Shown here piece after piece: positions 1-11,441 of a stretch of DNA of 64,000 nt. The stretch is from assembly GCA_028023455.1 (NCBI GenBank), contig JAQFVV010000562.1, forward strand, positions 124,001-188,000. The letters run 5' to 3'. Position 1 is the first letter of the stretch; every line of letters begins with the position of its first letter. The position numbers were made by a program, and so were the translations under genes. The stretch comes from Epiperipatus broadwayi (Eukaryota; Onychophora; Udeonychophora; Euonychophora; Peripatidae). The notes beneath the pieces were generated by a model, which saw nothing but the letters and a program-made list of their open reading frames with translations, was not told the origin of the DNA and made no database searches.

Positions 1-72
1 AAAGGCAATATTAATGCTTTCTTTTTACCTAAATATATATTTTAAATATTTTGTATATTGTTTCTTTTTTAG

Positions 73-321
73 AAACTTCCTGCTTTACAAGCTTTTTGTA
101 TATTTGCAGCTTTGAGCATTCTGGGTGTATTTTTTTTCACATTATTTGTTTTTACAAGTTGCCTTGTTCTAGATTTCATTCGTTTTAAACAAAAACGTGA
201 TGCTATTTGTTGTTGCATTATTTATGAAAATTATACTCCTGCTAACTGGACAAGAGGATTATATCTTCGAAAGTTTTTTAGAAACATTTATATTCCAATA
301 CTTCTTGAACCATTTATAAAA
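73..321 (+). CDS. Patched-related (PTCHD/PTR) membrane protein, internal exon A
   Basis: An 83-codon internal exon, read in phase 0, starts after a pyrimidine-rich acceptor (tttcttttttag) and ends at a GTAAGT donor. The peptide opens KLPALQAFCIFAALSILG and continues as a hydrophobic transmembrane helix ending VLDFIRFKQKRDAICCC. That is the signature of the last helix of the sterol-sensing/RND domain in Patched-related proteins: PALQxFCxxAA, a helix, then LDxxRxxxxRD and a cysteine run. A cytoplasmic linker ending LRKFFRNIYIPILLEPFIK leads to the next helix. Family members are multi-pass RND-like permeases acting in membranes, linked to sterol or lipid handling and tube or cuticle morphogenesis. 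The exact substrate here is unknown. Both ends of the protein lie outside this exon. Family assignment is confident; orthology is not resolved. Confidence 0.88.
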
Positions 322-599
322 GTAAGTAATAAAATGAATATCGTATTTACAAACATATTTGAACAGTTTTCATTTTTTGTTTATTAATAATTTACAATAG
401 TATTATGTAATTGCAAAGTAATTTTTAATTTTTCTTGTAACAATTTAATTCAATAATGAAAATGGACTTGTGTAAATTAAGAAAAGCTTTTTTACTGGTT
501 TTAACATAATATGCTAATTTCTTTTGACTTAGTATGTTAAACATGCTCTCAACTAACTGGTAGTCACAATTATAGCAGCAACAGTTAAAAAAATATAAT

Positions 600-1720
600 T
601 TATAGAAGTGGAGAGTTACAGTGCATTGATTATAAAATGTAATTGAATTGATTTACATAATCCACTTTTTTGAAAGGGGAAAATGTGATTCTTTCTTATT
701 GATAGTTTTCATATTATTGGTGATGTGCCAGGTCTCTTTGCATTTCATATTTCCCTCAGAGCAGACAATGCTATCAGTGGTAGTTTTGCATATGTGACCA
801 TGCTTGATTTCATGCCTGAAGAATATAGATCTAACTTCAGCATTAGTTTTAACTGTATTGTATCAATATCTGTGCAATTGCAAGAATGGCCTGGGACTTA
901 CAAAAATAAACAGCATTACAGTTTGTGTTGTTGCTTGTGATTTTGTGTACAACCTGAGAAAACTGCTCTGGGGGGGATTTTGTCTTTAGTGTTGTTAATT
1001 AAGTGGTTCATGGCAGGGTATGGGTGAAAACTTTATATATTTCTGAGAAAATTTTGCTTATGTTGTGAGTTGAACCCAGTATGTAGGCAGCAATATCCAG
1101 GGTTTTTCATCTTGTAGTGTAGATTTGTTTCTAATTTTAGTATAGAATATTTTAATGAGAACAGTGTGTTTGTCTCAAATGTTGCATAAATCCTTAATGT
1201 ATGTGTCTGTGTTCATTTCCCAGTTGGATTGAAATTTACATATATTGTAATTTCTATTCAAAAGTGCTTTGAGGGCTGTGAATTTATGAGAAATAAGTAT
1301 TAGTGATTCTGAACATATTACACCACACACATGGACAGGTTTAACCATTATTTTGTAATTCACTTGACAACCATCAAGATGAACATATAAATCCAGAAAT
1401 TGTATGCTTTTTGTATATCTTCATATTCTATAGTCCACTGTAGCGATGACTTCTGTATAAGGTCTTGTTTTATTTCATAAATTTTCACCTCTGGGGATCA
1501 AATATGGATATTGTTTACATATCACATGTATAACAGGCCTGGTATCTGATTGGTACTTTGGAAGAATGTCTTCTTCAAATTTCATTAATTTTATAGTATT
1601 AACCATCATTAATCCAAATTCAGACATTTAATGATATAGTCAATTTTATAGGATTGTACTTTGTAATATCTGTGTCTACAATAATCAAGACAATCTTCCT
1701 CCTCTCCATATATTATAATA
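600..1720 (-). pseudogene. Penelope-like element fragment A (RT C-terminus to GIY-YIG remnant)
   Basis: Read on the minus strand, a broken frame around 1430-1175 gives FLDLYVHLDGCQVNYKIMVK followed by PVH, HKFTALKALLNR and YNICKFQSNWEM. This fits the end of the PLE reverse transcriptase (FLDxxIxxxxxxxxxKxyxKPThT, later K and R positions). Further on, toward position 620, broken frames give TKFSPIPCHEPLN-like and CKETWHITN-like pieces that suggest the linker and GIY-YIG endonuclease. Stops and frameshifts are frequent, so it is dead. The RT-end match is fair; the outer boundaries and the endonuclease part are guesses. Confidence 0.5.
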
Positions 1721-1832
1721 TCTATTATTGGTGTACTGCTTGTTAGACTGAAGGATTACTTCTGCTTTTTAAAGCATGCATTTGTTTAGCCTATTTGGGA
1801 TTGTGATGCTATTATATTAAAGATAGTTTATT

Positions 1833-2130
1833 TTGCACTATCATGTTTTTCTATTGAATACTGTACCCTGTTTGGAGGAAAGGATCCACACTAAATTTCT
1901 GGATACTCAATTAAATATTATCTTGAGAAATGTAACTGATATATCTAAGTCTACTCCACAGAGGTTTCCTGTTCTTTCACATATTTCTCCATCAAATATC
2001 AGAAGTGAAAAATTATTTCACAGAAATTATATAAAAAGCTATTAACCAAATCAGACCCTCACTACCTATGACTCATCTCAAATCAGCATCTCCCTTTTGA
2101 ATATTAAACCAAGAATATATAATCATAGAA
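1833..2130 (+). pseudogene. Possible C-terminal remnant of a non-LTR retrotransposon
   Basis: An open frame from 1833 to 2045 reads STPQRFPVLSHISPSNIRSE with KLFHRNYIKSY after it, then continues past a stop to SQISISLLNIKPR. This resembles the tail of some LINE ORF2 proteins, where 'PVLSxIxPxxIRRxxxxxxxxxK' is followed by a short Arg/Ser-rich end. No catalytic motif is present in the fragment and no element ends are visible. It overlaps the presumed upstream part of the minus-strand PLE fragment. This is a weak call based on pattern alone. Confidence 0.25.
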
Positions 2131-2392
2131 TTGTGGTGCAAAAATAATGATGTTCTAAACAAGAAAAAATAATGATGTTCTAATAAATTGTTTTTTTCTT
2201 CACCAATAAAAATTGTAATTATACATATGTGATTTTTTCGCATGTGTTAGTGAAGCTGTAATTATACTATAATGTTTAATATGCCTGCTTAGTGCTTTTG
2301 AGATTTAGTATTCTAATCTCATACTCATAGCTTTATGAATGAAGACTGTTGTAATTTATTGTACACATATGCAAATGAGCTTGAATTTTTAA

Positions 2393-3200
2393 TTAGTTAA
2401 TCCATTGTTTGGAGAGAGCAAAGCATGCCTCTCTTCTATTAATGGCACTGAGATCAGTTGCTATGTAAAAAGCTTCTTTGACCTTTCTTTTGGCATCATT
2501 CTTCTCTGTGAAAATTATTTGAGCAGAACTGAGTTTGAACACATGACCTGTAGCTGCTTGGTGGTCCCAGAACATTGATCTTCCTTCATTCTTATTTTTA
2601 ACCCTGTTGTATGCATACCTGTGTTGGTAAATCTTGTGTTGATGTTAGCCCGAGTCTCACCGTAGTAAGATGCCTGGCAACCTAATTGAGGGCATGCTAT
2701 TTTATAGACCACATAATGAGCTTGATCTTTTTCTATTTTATTTTTGGAATTATTTATTAGTCAGTTAGTGTTAGGAGGTGTTCTAAAGCTAAATTTGAAA
2801 TTATTAGTCTTTTTTTTTTTAGTAATTTTTGAAGTTACATTATGTATAAATGGAATAGTTAAATATTTCATAGCTGTTTATTATTGAGTTTTCTATAAAA
2901 TGTTTTTATTCTCTGATGGATAGTACTGGGTTTAAAGCCTATGTTGGTCATTTCCTTTATATATATGTAGATGGGTTTTTTCCTGAATAGGAAAGCATTC
3001 GTACTTGCCCATTTATATGTGTTGGGGGTATTAGACTTTGGACTTGTGTAACCTCTTATGTGCAGCAGTTTAATTATTATTTTGTAATCTAGGTATGTGT
3101 TCTCTCTTTTTATTATCAAGTCTAGATATTTTATTTCTTGTTCCTTGTTTTCATCCATTCTACTGAGGGGTAATCCTGATATGGTTTGAAATTCACACAT
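2393..3200 (-). pseudogene. Penelope-like element fragment B (RT end plus GIY-YIG endonuclease)
   Basis: On the minus strand, 3200-2868 encodes EIKYLDLIIKRENTYLDYKI followed by SPKSNTPNTYKWASTNAFLFR and GFKPSTI, the C-terminal part of a PLE reverse transcriptase. After a break, 2712-2515 gives MVYKIACPQLGCQASYYGET and ANINTRF, the GIY-YIG nuclease start (VYKI, YYGET, R). Then 2575-2393 gives RKVKEAFYIATDLSAINRRE, matching the EAxxI and IN(R/K) positions near the nuclease end. Penelope-like elements are retroelements with such an RT/GIY-YIG pair. The N-terminal RT half is missing and the frame is broken. It is in the same orientation as fragment A but a different family by sequence. Confidence 0.7.
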
Positions 3201-4842
3201 TATTAGTACAAAATTAGATAAGAATTTTCAGAACTGACAATCTTGATTTAAGTGCCAAGATAAATGACCTTATCCATATGAATAATTTTAAATTCAGAAC
3301 CAATTAATTAACTAAACTTACTATGACTGCAAACAATTTTATAATTCCTCTAAGACTAACGAATAATAAAATGTAACTACTAATGGATGAGAGTATCTCC
3401 TTAGTTTTACTATGAAGATATAAAGAATATTCTTTCAAAATAAAATCCCATACATTCTTCTTAAATAAAATTAAACATCCTTCATACCTTGCAATGAATT
3501 ATTTAACACCCATCATTCTCTAATAAATAAAATCAAATACATTTAGTGACACGGTTATTTAAATATGTGGTTTAAAGGTCTAATGTTATTAATTTCCTCT
3601 TGCAAAATATTTAATACGATTAAGCATAAATAATGGTCATTATATTACCTTTGTCTAGATATTATTAAATAGAAATACATAAATAATGATCTCAAAATTT
3701 CACCAGTTAACAATCTAGCCTTGGTAAGTAATTTATGCTAATCTGCATGATACTCTTTGAATTATTAAAAATTTCTAAAGCACTCATGGTACAACCACAT
3801 ATTCAAACAACAGACAAATGCTTGCTTAAATCGTTTTTTAAAAACAAAAGTCTTTTAAGAAGCACATTACATTTTCAATTTAAAAAAAAAACATGATGGA
3901 AGATACTCTCATAGCTACAACTTCCAGAAGTAGAGATAATATACAGTAATTTTTTTTTATATATAATAAATAACAAACACCATGCCAACAATAATGGTAA
4001 TGATCTGGGAGAAATTATACTTCCTTAGAGCAAATGGACAAAATAAATGAATTGGGGATATTCTGCAAAGCTTATTAAGAGCTTATTTGCGAGCTCTTTA
4101 TATAACATATATGTATATATGAGTTAGTTGTTTAAGGATATCTTATTTTAATTAACATTTAAGTCTGATACATGCACATACAGTTTAATATCTGGTGGGC
4201 AAGACAAAATATCAATAATAATATTTTTCTCTATACATCTCATCATCACCATCATTATTATTATTAATTTCCTGCATATTGTTACCAAAAATTACAAAAT
4301 AATGGATTTGATTTTCAAAAACTAAAACGTTTAACAAAAGCACATGTTTATACTTGTTTCATACCCTGATATTGCCAATTTTAAATTATGGTTCTGTGAT
4401 TTGGAATTCCCATAAATTAAATCATAGATTAGCACTGGAAAAGTTTTAAACTTTTTATGGTATATTAACTACAAAATAATATATGATTCCAATACACTGT
4501 ACATAAGACAAATCTTTAATGATATAATGTTCTTAAAGAAATTATATCAGGTGAGTTAGATGTGAGACATAGCCAAACAACAATATCTTTTAAGATAAAT
4601 TAAATAATATAGATCAACAGACTTATACAACATTACAAATTTTAAAAGTGAAACCTTAAAAATGACAGCACTAGTAAGACTAACTGGACCATATAATAAA
4701 TACTTTAGCACTGTTAATATTTTTGAATTGAATAAAGGAAAATTTAGGAATACTGTGTAAAAAACTTTACAAATGTTTAATACTGACTGTGCATTTTTGT
4801 TTGGATGTGAAATCTGTCAAATGTAAATTAAATAATAATAAT
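3201..4842. other. Intron sequence without recognised gene
   Basis: AT-rich DNA with scattered short ATT/ATC runs (for example 4230-4266). I see no coding pattern, RNA gene or clear inverted repeat. Confidence 0.5.
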
Positions 4843-4935
4843 AATTGTAATTATTATTATTATTATTATTATTATTATCATCATCATCATCATTATTATT
4901 ATTATTATTATTATATTATTATTATTATTATTATT

Positions 4936-4968
<33 letters not shown>
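4843..4968. repeat. Compound trinucleotide microsatellite (TTA/TCA/TGA)
   Basis: Runs of TTA, TCA, TTA again and TGA follow each other without interruption. On the minus strand this directly follows the AATAAAG-containing 3' end of the LINE at 4970-9950, so it is best read as that element's 3' tail, expanded after insertion. Confidence 0.8.
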
Positions 4969-5299
4969 TTTCAATAAAGGCTTTATTGATCTCAATGGTT
5001 TACATAAGTTTACATCTAGAAAATTTCAAATTTAACATACAATGAATGATATTAGGGTAAACACATATAAATGAATTAAAAGGTTACACTTTGTGGTTAA
5101 TGGACTATAACAATATAAAAAATAAAAAAGCAAAAATAATCAGAGTTCTAAAGTTTGAGGAGCTTATTTAGTTTTGTCCACATGTCACTTTGAATGTTAG
5201 TTGTATGATAGTTTTCTTGCAGCATTCACAGCATTGATGGTTGTTTTAACAGTGACCATGTTGCTGCACATAAGTGGGGGTTGGTTATTATTTTATCTC

Positions 5300-8200
5300 T
5301 ATTTCAAATGTGTAGCAGTTTGTTGCTAAATGTAGCTGGGTGTTGTCTGGTGTTATTGCCAATTAAGAAAGTACATCGGGTGCACCAGTATGCATATAGA
5401 ACAAATGTGGCTGCCCTAATGCTAGGTATTGATCTTCCCTGAAAAGCAGCTATTATGTGATTAATGATTGTGCCCGGTTTTCTGTAGGTGTTACACATCA
5501 TCTATCATGTTTGGTTAAGTGCTACACATTGATAAATAAAGTGGTCCAGTGTCTCTTCTGCTCGATGGCAGACTCCACAGAAGGGGTCAATAGATATATA
5601 CATTCTTTTATGATAAAGAAAGTGGGTTGTTGGCAAGGCAATGAGATTGATTTTTATGATAAAATCAAAGTATTTGGGCTCTAGAACTCATTTTTTATAT
5701 TCCTTGAGTAGTCTCTTGTTGTTAATTCCTAGCATAGGTTGTATAACATTAGTATCTACTTCTCTGTTTATTAAATCATAAATATCCCAGTATGAATACT
5801 TATGCAAATACTGTTCTGGAATCTTGTCTGTGGTTTTGCATTGGTATATAATGTTAGTGAAAAAAGAACCCTTTGGAGGTGGTTTATCTGTTGGAGTAAC
5901 TTCTATCAAGTGGTTAATTTTTGGGTATTTGGCAAGTATTGTGATTATTGAGTTCCTTAACTTCTGTATATGAAAAACATTGATGTTGTGCAAGCCAATC
6001 CATTTTTTATTAGAGGTTGGCTAAGTTTTTTTGTGGAAATTGCTACTGTTTTTCTGGCCCAAAGTAGTTTATTATATATGGTTTTAATTTTTGAAATGAA
6101 CCCCTTTGAGAATGAAATAACCGGTACATAGTATGTTATTTTGGTTGTGATAAGCTGGTTAATTAACTGTACTTTGGAATATAGTGAAAGATATGCCTTG
6201 GACAAGGAGTTTATAATTTTTGTGGCTTCTTCTTTAAGTTTATTTTGGATATGGCATCTCATTCCTGTAATTTCCATATGAAATGGGAATCCAAGGAAAG
6301 AGTTTGGTTTTGATTTGTAAATTGATGTACATGGTTTACCAGTGTATAGTGACCAGGCTGTGGTTTTTGCCGGATTAAATGTTAATTCATATTTTTGTGA
6401 ATATTCTTGCAATATCTTTTGAAGTTGCGGTATTTGTTTTTTTTGATGTTAGGAATATTGTAACATCATCCATATAAGCAATGCATGTAGTGCGCTGTGT
6501 TGTGTCTGGTATCTCGATCCCAGTAAATGCATTTTGTATGCTTTTAATAAGGGGATTGATGTAAAATATAAACAATAGTGAACTAAGAGGGGATCCTTGG
6601 GATATAGATTTGGTGGGTGTGAAAGATGGTGAGTTTCTTCCATTTAAAGTTATATGGATCTCTCTGTTCAGAAGCAGGTTAGCAATTATATATAGGTGTG
6701 TTCTAGGAATTTCTGTGTCTTTTAAGCATTTTCAGAAGTGTGTATATATTGACTGAGTCAAATGCAGCTTCTATGTCAAGCTGCATGACAATGGGTCCGT
6801 ATTTTTTTCCGCTGTTTTACTGTGGCTAGAATTGCTTTGAAGAGTTTTTCTTTGCATATTGTGCATCGGAGATAAGTGGCATTATATATGGTTCAATTTC
6901 ATCTTTAATAATTTTCTCCATAATTTTGATCGGCAAAGGTCCCATAGATATTGGCCGGAGCTCTGTAATAGGTGGGATAATTGCTTTCTTTTTATTATAG
7001 GGTACTATGGCTATTGGATAGACACCCTCCATGAGTTGAATTTGTTGCACTAGATGGTTTGCTAACTGACACAAATATTCTGTTGTAAATTTACTTAGAT
7101 GCTTTAATACAAACAATGGGACTCCAGGACTACCTGGATGGCAAGCGTTTCGAATAGTATTCAGTTTTGTTGTGAATAGATCTTTTGTGAATGGGGTTTT
7201 TGTCTCTGGTGGGCCAAACAGATTATGTGATATTTTATATGGTTTTTCTTGTAATTTCTCCTTAAAATATTCAAAAATTGGCATAATCGTATTGTGTCCT
7301 GCATATGTTCCACTATTTGTATATAGTGCCATTGGGATGTTTACATCTGGTTGGTTCCCCAGTGCCCATCTTATATAATCTCTTGTCTAAGTGTGTGGCC
7401 TGGTTAAGCATACCTTGCTTTTCTTTATCTTCAGATAGCTTTTGAGTTCATCACATGCTTTATTGTATGCATGTGTAAGCTTGAATATATACTGCTGGGT
7501 GCAGTGTCATGGGTTAATCATGATTATTCTCTGGTGCAACTGATCTGCCAGAGACAAAAGTCTTGATGGTGGAGGTTGTTTTTTTTGTTATATGGTTGAT
7601 GTTAAAGGACAACATTCCCAAAATTAGATATTTTTGGACTTGGCTCAAAGTCATAACTTTGATTTTGTTTAGCATTATGTAGGTCTCAGAGAACAGAAAT
7701 TCAGAGGTTGTTTCTGGGAGTAAAACTCTTATTGTTCTTGTAAGTGGTAAGGGTGATATTTGAATTTGGGCACAGTCAATTGTGACTATTTGAGCTGAGT
7801 GATCAGAAAAAGTTGAGGGAGTTAGTTTTATTTCAATAAGGTAGTGAAGTATTGGCAAATAAAAGCACAGATCAATAAGTGAAGAGAAGCGATTATTGTG
7901 GAAAGAGATGGCATCATCTGGCAAAAAACCTTGGCCACTCATTAGTGGTATGTTTATTCTGTGAAGCCAACATTGGGTAAATTCCTGATATTTTAAATTA
8001 AAATCTCCAATTAAGACGGTTGGGTTTGAAGTTGTAGCTAACCTTGAATTAATGTTTGCAATTATGGTATCTATTTTTTTATCCTGTAAAGGCATATATA
8101 CAAAAACCAGATTTATTGTTATGCTTTTTGGTTGAAGGTTGCAATTAATAAGTTCATGTCAATGTGAATTATTTTGAACATTGTGAATGGGAAATTTCTA

Positions 8201-8430
8201 GCAATTATGAGTCCGGTGCCAGCTGAGGGAGAGGAAGAGTCTCTGGAGCATGCACAGAAACCTTCCATATTTAAATGTTTGGCTGGGTCAGTTTGTGATC
8301 CAGCATAAATTTTTGTTTCAAGTATACCAAGCAAGTGTGGTTGTATATCCTTGATCCAATGTTTTAACTTATTAATTTTTGAGGTTGAGTTCAAACCTCT
8401 GACATTGTTTGCTGCAATTTTTATTATATG
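5300..8430 (-). pseudogene. LINE A ORF2 (endonuclease, reverse transcriptase, zinc motif), broken
   Basis: The endonuclease begins near 8405 (VRGLNSTSKINKLKHWIKDI, then LLGILETKI with the catalytic Glu). GDFN lies in 8095-7514 (TVLIGDFNLKYQ), with the later SDHSAQIV histidine motif. The RT has RPISMGPLPIKIMEKIIKDE (7332-6826 frame), motif A LDIEAAFDSV near 6751-6786 and the YMDD box (6477-6466). The C-terminus shows PFCGVCHRAEETLDHFIYQC near 5588-5548, a C-x2-C-x8-H-x4-C motif. The protein normally nicks target DNA and reverse-transcribes the RNA. Here the frame breaks at least six times, so it cannot act. Confidence 0.75.
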
Positions 8431-8455
8431 TTGTTTTTTGGTTGAGATTTAAATA

Positions 8456-9950
8456 TTAGGGTTGATCTGGTGTTTCTTTCCATTCATTCTTATATTCCAT
8501 TTCCAGATCTTCATCTGTTTCCACTGTAGTTGTATTGTTGTGATCAGAAAAACTAAGGTTGGATTCTGTTTTGATTTTTTTGGGCCCTCTATTTTTCTTT
8601 GGTGAGCAGCCTGGTCTTCTTCTTTGTTCTGTGTCAGCTTTGGTGATTTGAGGCATATTTGGGGTGATAGCTTCCATAATTTTCATTGTTGTATTATTTT
8701 TAATATTGGGTGTTTGGTGTGTTATATATATATTTTCTTGATCACTATTACTGTGTGAGTTTATTTGTTCTTTTATTATCTCTTTTTCATCAGTATCTTT
8801 AGTAGGCTGACTTGGATTGTGCGCTGTTTTTTCCATTGCAGCCTCTTGAGGCTGTTGACTTTCTGTTTTTTTTATCAGTGGGGGTTTGAATTCTATTGGT
8901 TGATTTTGTTGATAAATCCAGAATTTCAGGTGCTGGCAATGTGTGTGCAGTTTTTTTATTATTCAATTGCTGTTGATCTGTGGATTTTTTATTAATTTTT
9001 TCATGTTTATTAGTTGTTTTCGTTATCTGTTTTGTACTGTTTGATTCCTGTTGATGAGTTTCTCTTGGTTGATCTTCAGAGCTCGGTTGGTTTTTCTGGT
9101 TGATTTTGGTGTTGCAATCGATTGCTAAGTGTCCAGATTCACCGCACGCAAAACATCTTGGCCTTAATCCTTTTATGTGAATGGTCAGTATTGCATTCTG
9201 GTCAATTATTTGTGATGGAATATCCTCTGGGTTTACACTGTCATTCAGCTTTATTTTGAAATGAAAGTTGTTGCTGAAAACCAGGATGGGGGTGTCGGAT
9301 AAGTAGATTTGTTTTATATAAATAGCTTTGCCAAATGACTATATCCGAAGTAAGTGTTTTTAATTATTCCATTACAATAGTTTTGCAAGCTTTGATCAAC
9401 TATTATTAGCACGTAGCTTCCCAAAGTTTTTACTTTAGTTTGAAATCTTGCACGCGGATGTTCATCGAAAAACAATTGCAATGTATCGCGAGTTTGGATG
9501 GTCTCCAATACTAAAGACTGTATTCCACATTGCTGTTGCTGTCAGATCTTCATAAAGAAACTCTCTGGGGAATTTATAAAGTGTTAAATTCCTATTGGTG
9601 ACAGCTAACACTAATGATCTCGGTGAAAAAAATTTTTGGAAAGTTGTGAATAATTTTTTTGGGATGGTGCTGATGAAATTAAAGTTTATTTCTTGCAGTT
9701 CATCTTGATTCCATATTGTTGGGGAGAGCTCTTCATTATTGTTTTTTATGAGGTTTAAATTATTTATGTCAGCTTGATTTACCTTCTTAAATCTTGCTGT
9801 CTGTGGTAATGCTAGACTTTTTTCAATGCTGTGAGGCTGCTGGTTTATTTTTGTTACGTTCGTGTATGTCTTTGCGTTAGTCGCAGTTTTCATTTTATCA
9901 CCATTTGTTTGAGTGCAATTTATGTCATTCACTTCTTGACATGATGCCAT
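8456..9950 (-). pseudogene. LINE A ORF1 (gag-like, CCHC knuckle), broken
   Basis: It starts at ATG 9950 (MASCQEVNDINCTQTNGDK) and runs in one frame to 9462, then shifts to another frame (9508-9314). The next segment contains RPRCFACGESGHLAIDC, a canonical C-x2-C-x4-H-x4-C nucleic-acid-binding knuckle, at 9155-9114. The last part (8836-8456) is a charged, Asn/Thr/Lys-rich tail with RRPGCSPKKNRGPKKIKTE and an acidic end. ORF1 products of such LINEs coat the element RNA. At least two frameshifts and internal stops disrupt it. The same tail pattern recurs in LINE B (49576-49839). Confidence 0.68.
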
Positions 9951-9954
9951 GCTT

Positions 9955-10500
9955 GTTTATAATGTTAGAATTTATTTTTGGTTATGAACAACCATATTAC
10001 TTACTTTTTGCTAGAAAACCTTTGGAATGTATTGGTAATTACTTTGAAAGATTTAACAAAGAGAGTATTTATATAGAACATTTAAATCCTAGTTTAAATA
10101 AAATGTTAAAGTAGTTTATATATTTATACAAAAGAATTGACTGTTTTTATGTGAATATTTTTTCTTTTTGGTGTTAAAAATTTTTCTCACTTTGTAAGGA
10201 GATGTTATGTTATACAATTTTTCCATTTTTTTGGTTTATAGGTATTTTATTTTATTTTTATTTTATTATTTTATTTTTTATTTTATTTTTATTTTTCTTT
10301 TCTTATTTTTTATTTTTATTATCTTTAATGTTGTTTTTTCTCTGTTTTATAGAACCTTGATAAAGACCATAATATTATTGAAAAATGGACGAAACGTTGG
10401 ATATTTATATTTTATTTATGTAGTTTATATAAAGTATATCAATAAATTTTTTGAAAAGAAAGTCTCTCCGTTATACTTATGTGAAGTTTTTTGACTTTAA
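9955..10500 (+). pseudogene. Penelope-like element 3' end (GIY-YIG tail and 3' region)
   Basis: The + strand reads GNYFERFNKESIYIEHLNPS and LNKMLK then stop at 10114. This matches the end of PLE GIY-YIG nucleases (ES/ALYIxxLxPSLN). Downstream, 10354-10400 carries ttgataaag ... gacgaaacgttgg, resembling the hammerhead-type motif common in PLE terminal repeats. The upstream part of the element is missing, because LINE A lies immediately to the left on the other strand. The tail runs into a TTA array at 10549. The identification rests on a short peptide plus the motif. Confidence 0.55.
10355..10400 (+). ncRNA. Decayed hammerhead-like motif in the PLE tail
   Basis: The segment ccttgataaagacc, a loop, then ggacgaaacgttgg resembles the PLE-associated hammerhead core (CUGAUGA, stem II, GAAAC). 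Two core positions differ (UUGAUAA instead of CUGAUGA), stem II pairs imperfectly, and no proper stem III with the cleavage base is visible. It is therefore unlikely to be active. Confidence 0.4.
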
Positions 10501-10545
10501 AACAACTGTTCTGTAATCAGCCATCGCTGTCTTTGTCTATCACAG

Positions 10546-10850
<305 letters not shown>

Positions 10851-10886
10851 GTTTATAAAAAAACATCATGCTATATAAAATAATTG

Positions 10887-10888
<2 letters not shown>

Positions 10889-10917
<29 letters not shown>

Positions 10918-11371
10918 CTTCTTCTTCTTCTTCTTCTTCTTCTTCTTCTTCTTCTTCTTCTTCTTCTTCTTCTTCTTCTTCTTCTTCTTCTTCTTCTTCT
11001 TCTTCTTCTTCTTCTTCTTCTTCTTCTTCTTCTTCTTCTTCTTCTTCTTCTTCTTCTTCTTCTTCTTCTTCTTCTTCTTCTTCTTCTTCTTCTTCTTCTT
11101 CTTCTTCTTCTTCTTCTTCTTCTTCTTCTTCTTCTTCTTCTTCTTCTTCTTCTTCTTCTTCTTCTTCTTCTTCTTCTTCTTCTTCTTCTTCTTCTTCTTC
11201 TTCTTCTTCTTCTTCTTCTTCTTCTTCTTCTTCTTCTTCTTCTTCTTCTTCTTCTTCTTCTTCTTCTTCTTCTTCTTCTTCTTCTTCTTCTTCTTCTTCT
11301 TCTTCTTCTTCTTCTTCTTCTTCTTCTTCTTCTTCTTCTTCTTCTTCTTCTTCTTCTTCTTCTTCTTCTTC

Positions 11372-11423
<52 letters not shown>

Positions 11424-11441
11424 GTTGTTGTTGTTGTTGTT
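10889..11441. repeat. Giant (TTC)n array with (TTA)n and (GTT)n ends
   Basis: About 485 bp (some 160 units) of uninterrupted TTC runs from 10889 to 11373, followed by about 50 bp of TTA and six GTT units. A homopurine/homopyrimidine array of this length can adopt triplex (H-DNA). Long open frames here (poly-Phe, Ser, Arg) are artefacts of the repeat. Confidence 0.95.

Larger units (their letters stand above)
4969..9950 (-). mobile_element. L1/Tx1-like non-LTR retrotransposon (LINE A), degenerate
   Basis: The element reads leftward and is about 5 kb. It holds an ORF1 with a CCHC zinc knuckle (9155-9114), an ORF2 with AP-endonuclease, reverse transcriptase and a C-terminal zinc motif, and a 3' UTR. 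It ends in cattgagatcaataaagcc with a short palindrome and then a trinucleotide tail. All frames are interrupted. The two-ORF plan with an ORF1 knuckle and ORF2 C-terminal CCHC suggests the L1/Tx1 group, but clade placement needs a tree. The 5' end near 9950 abuts a PLE tail on the opposite strand; a target-site duplication was not found. Confidence 0.75.
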
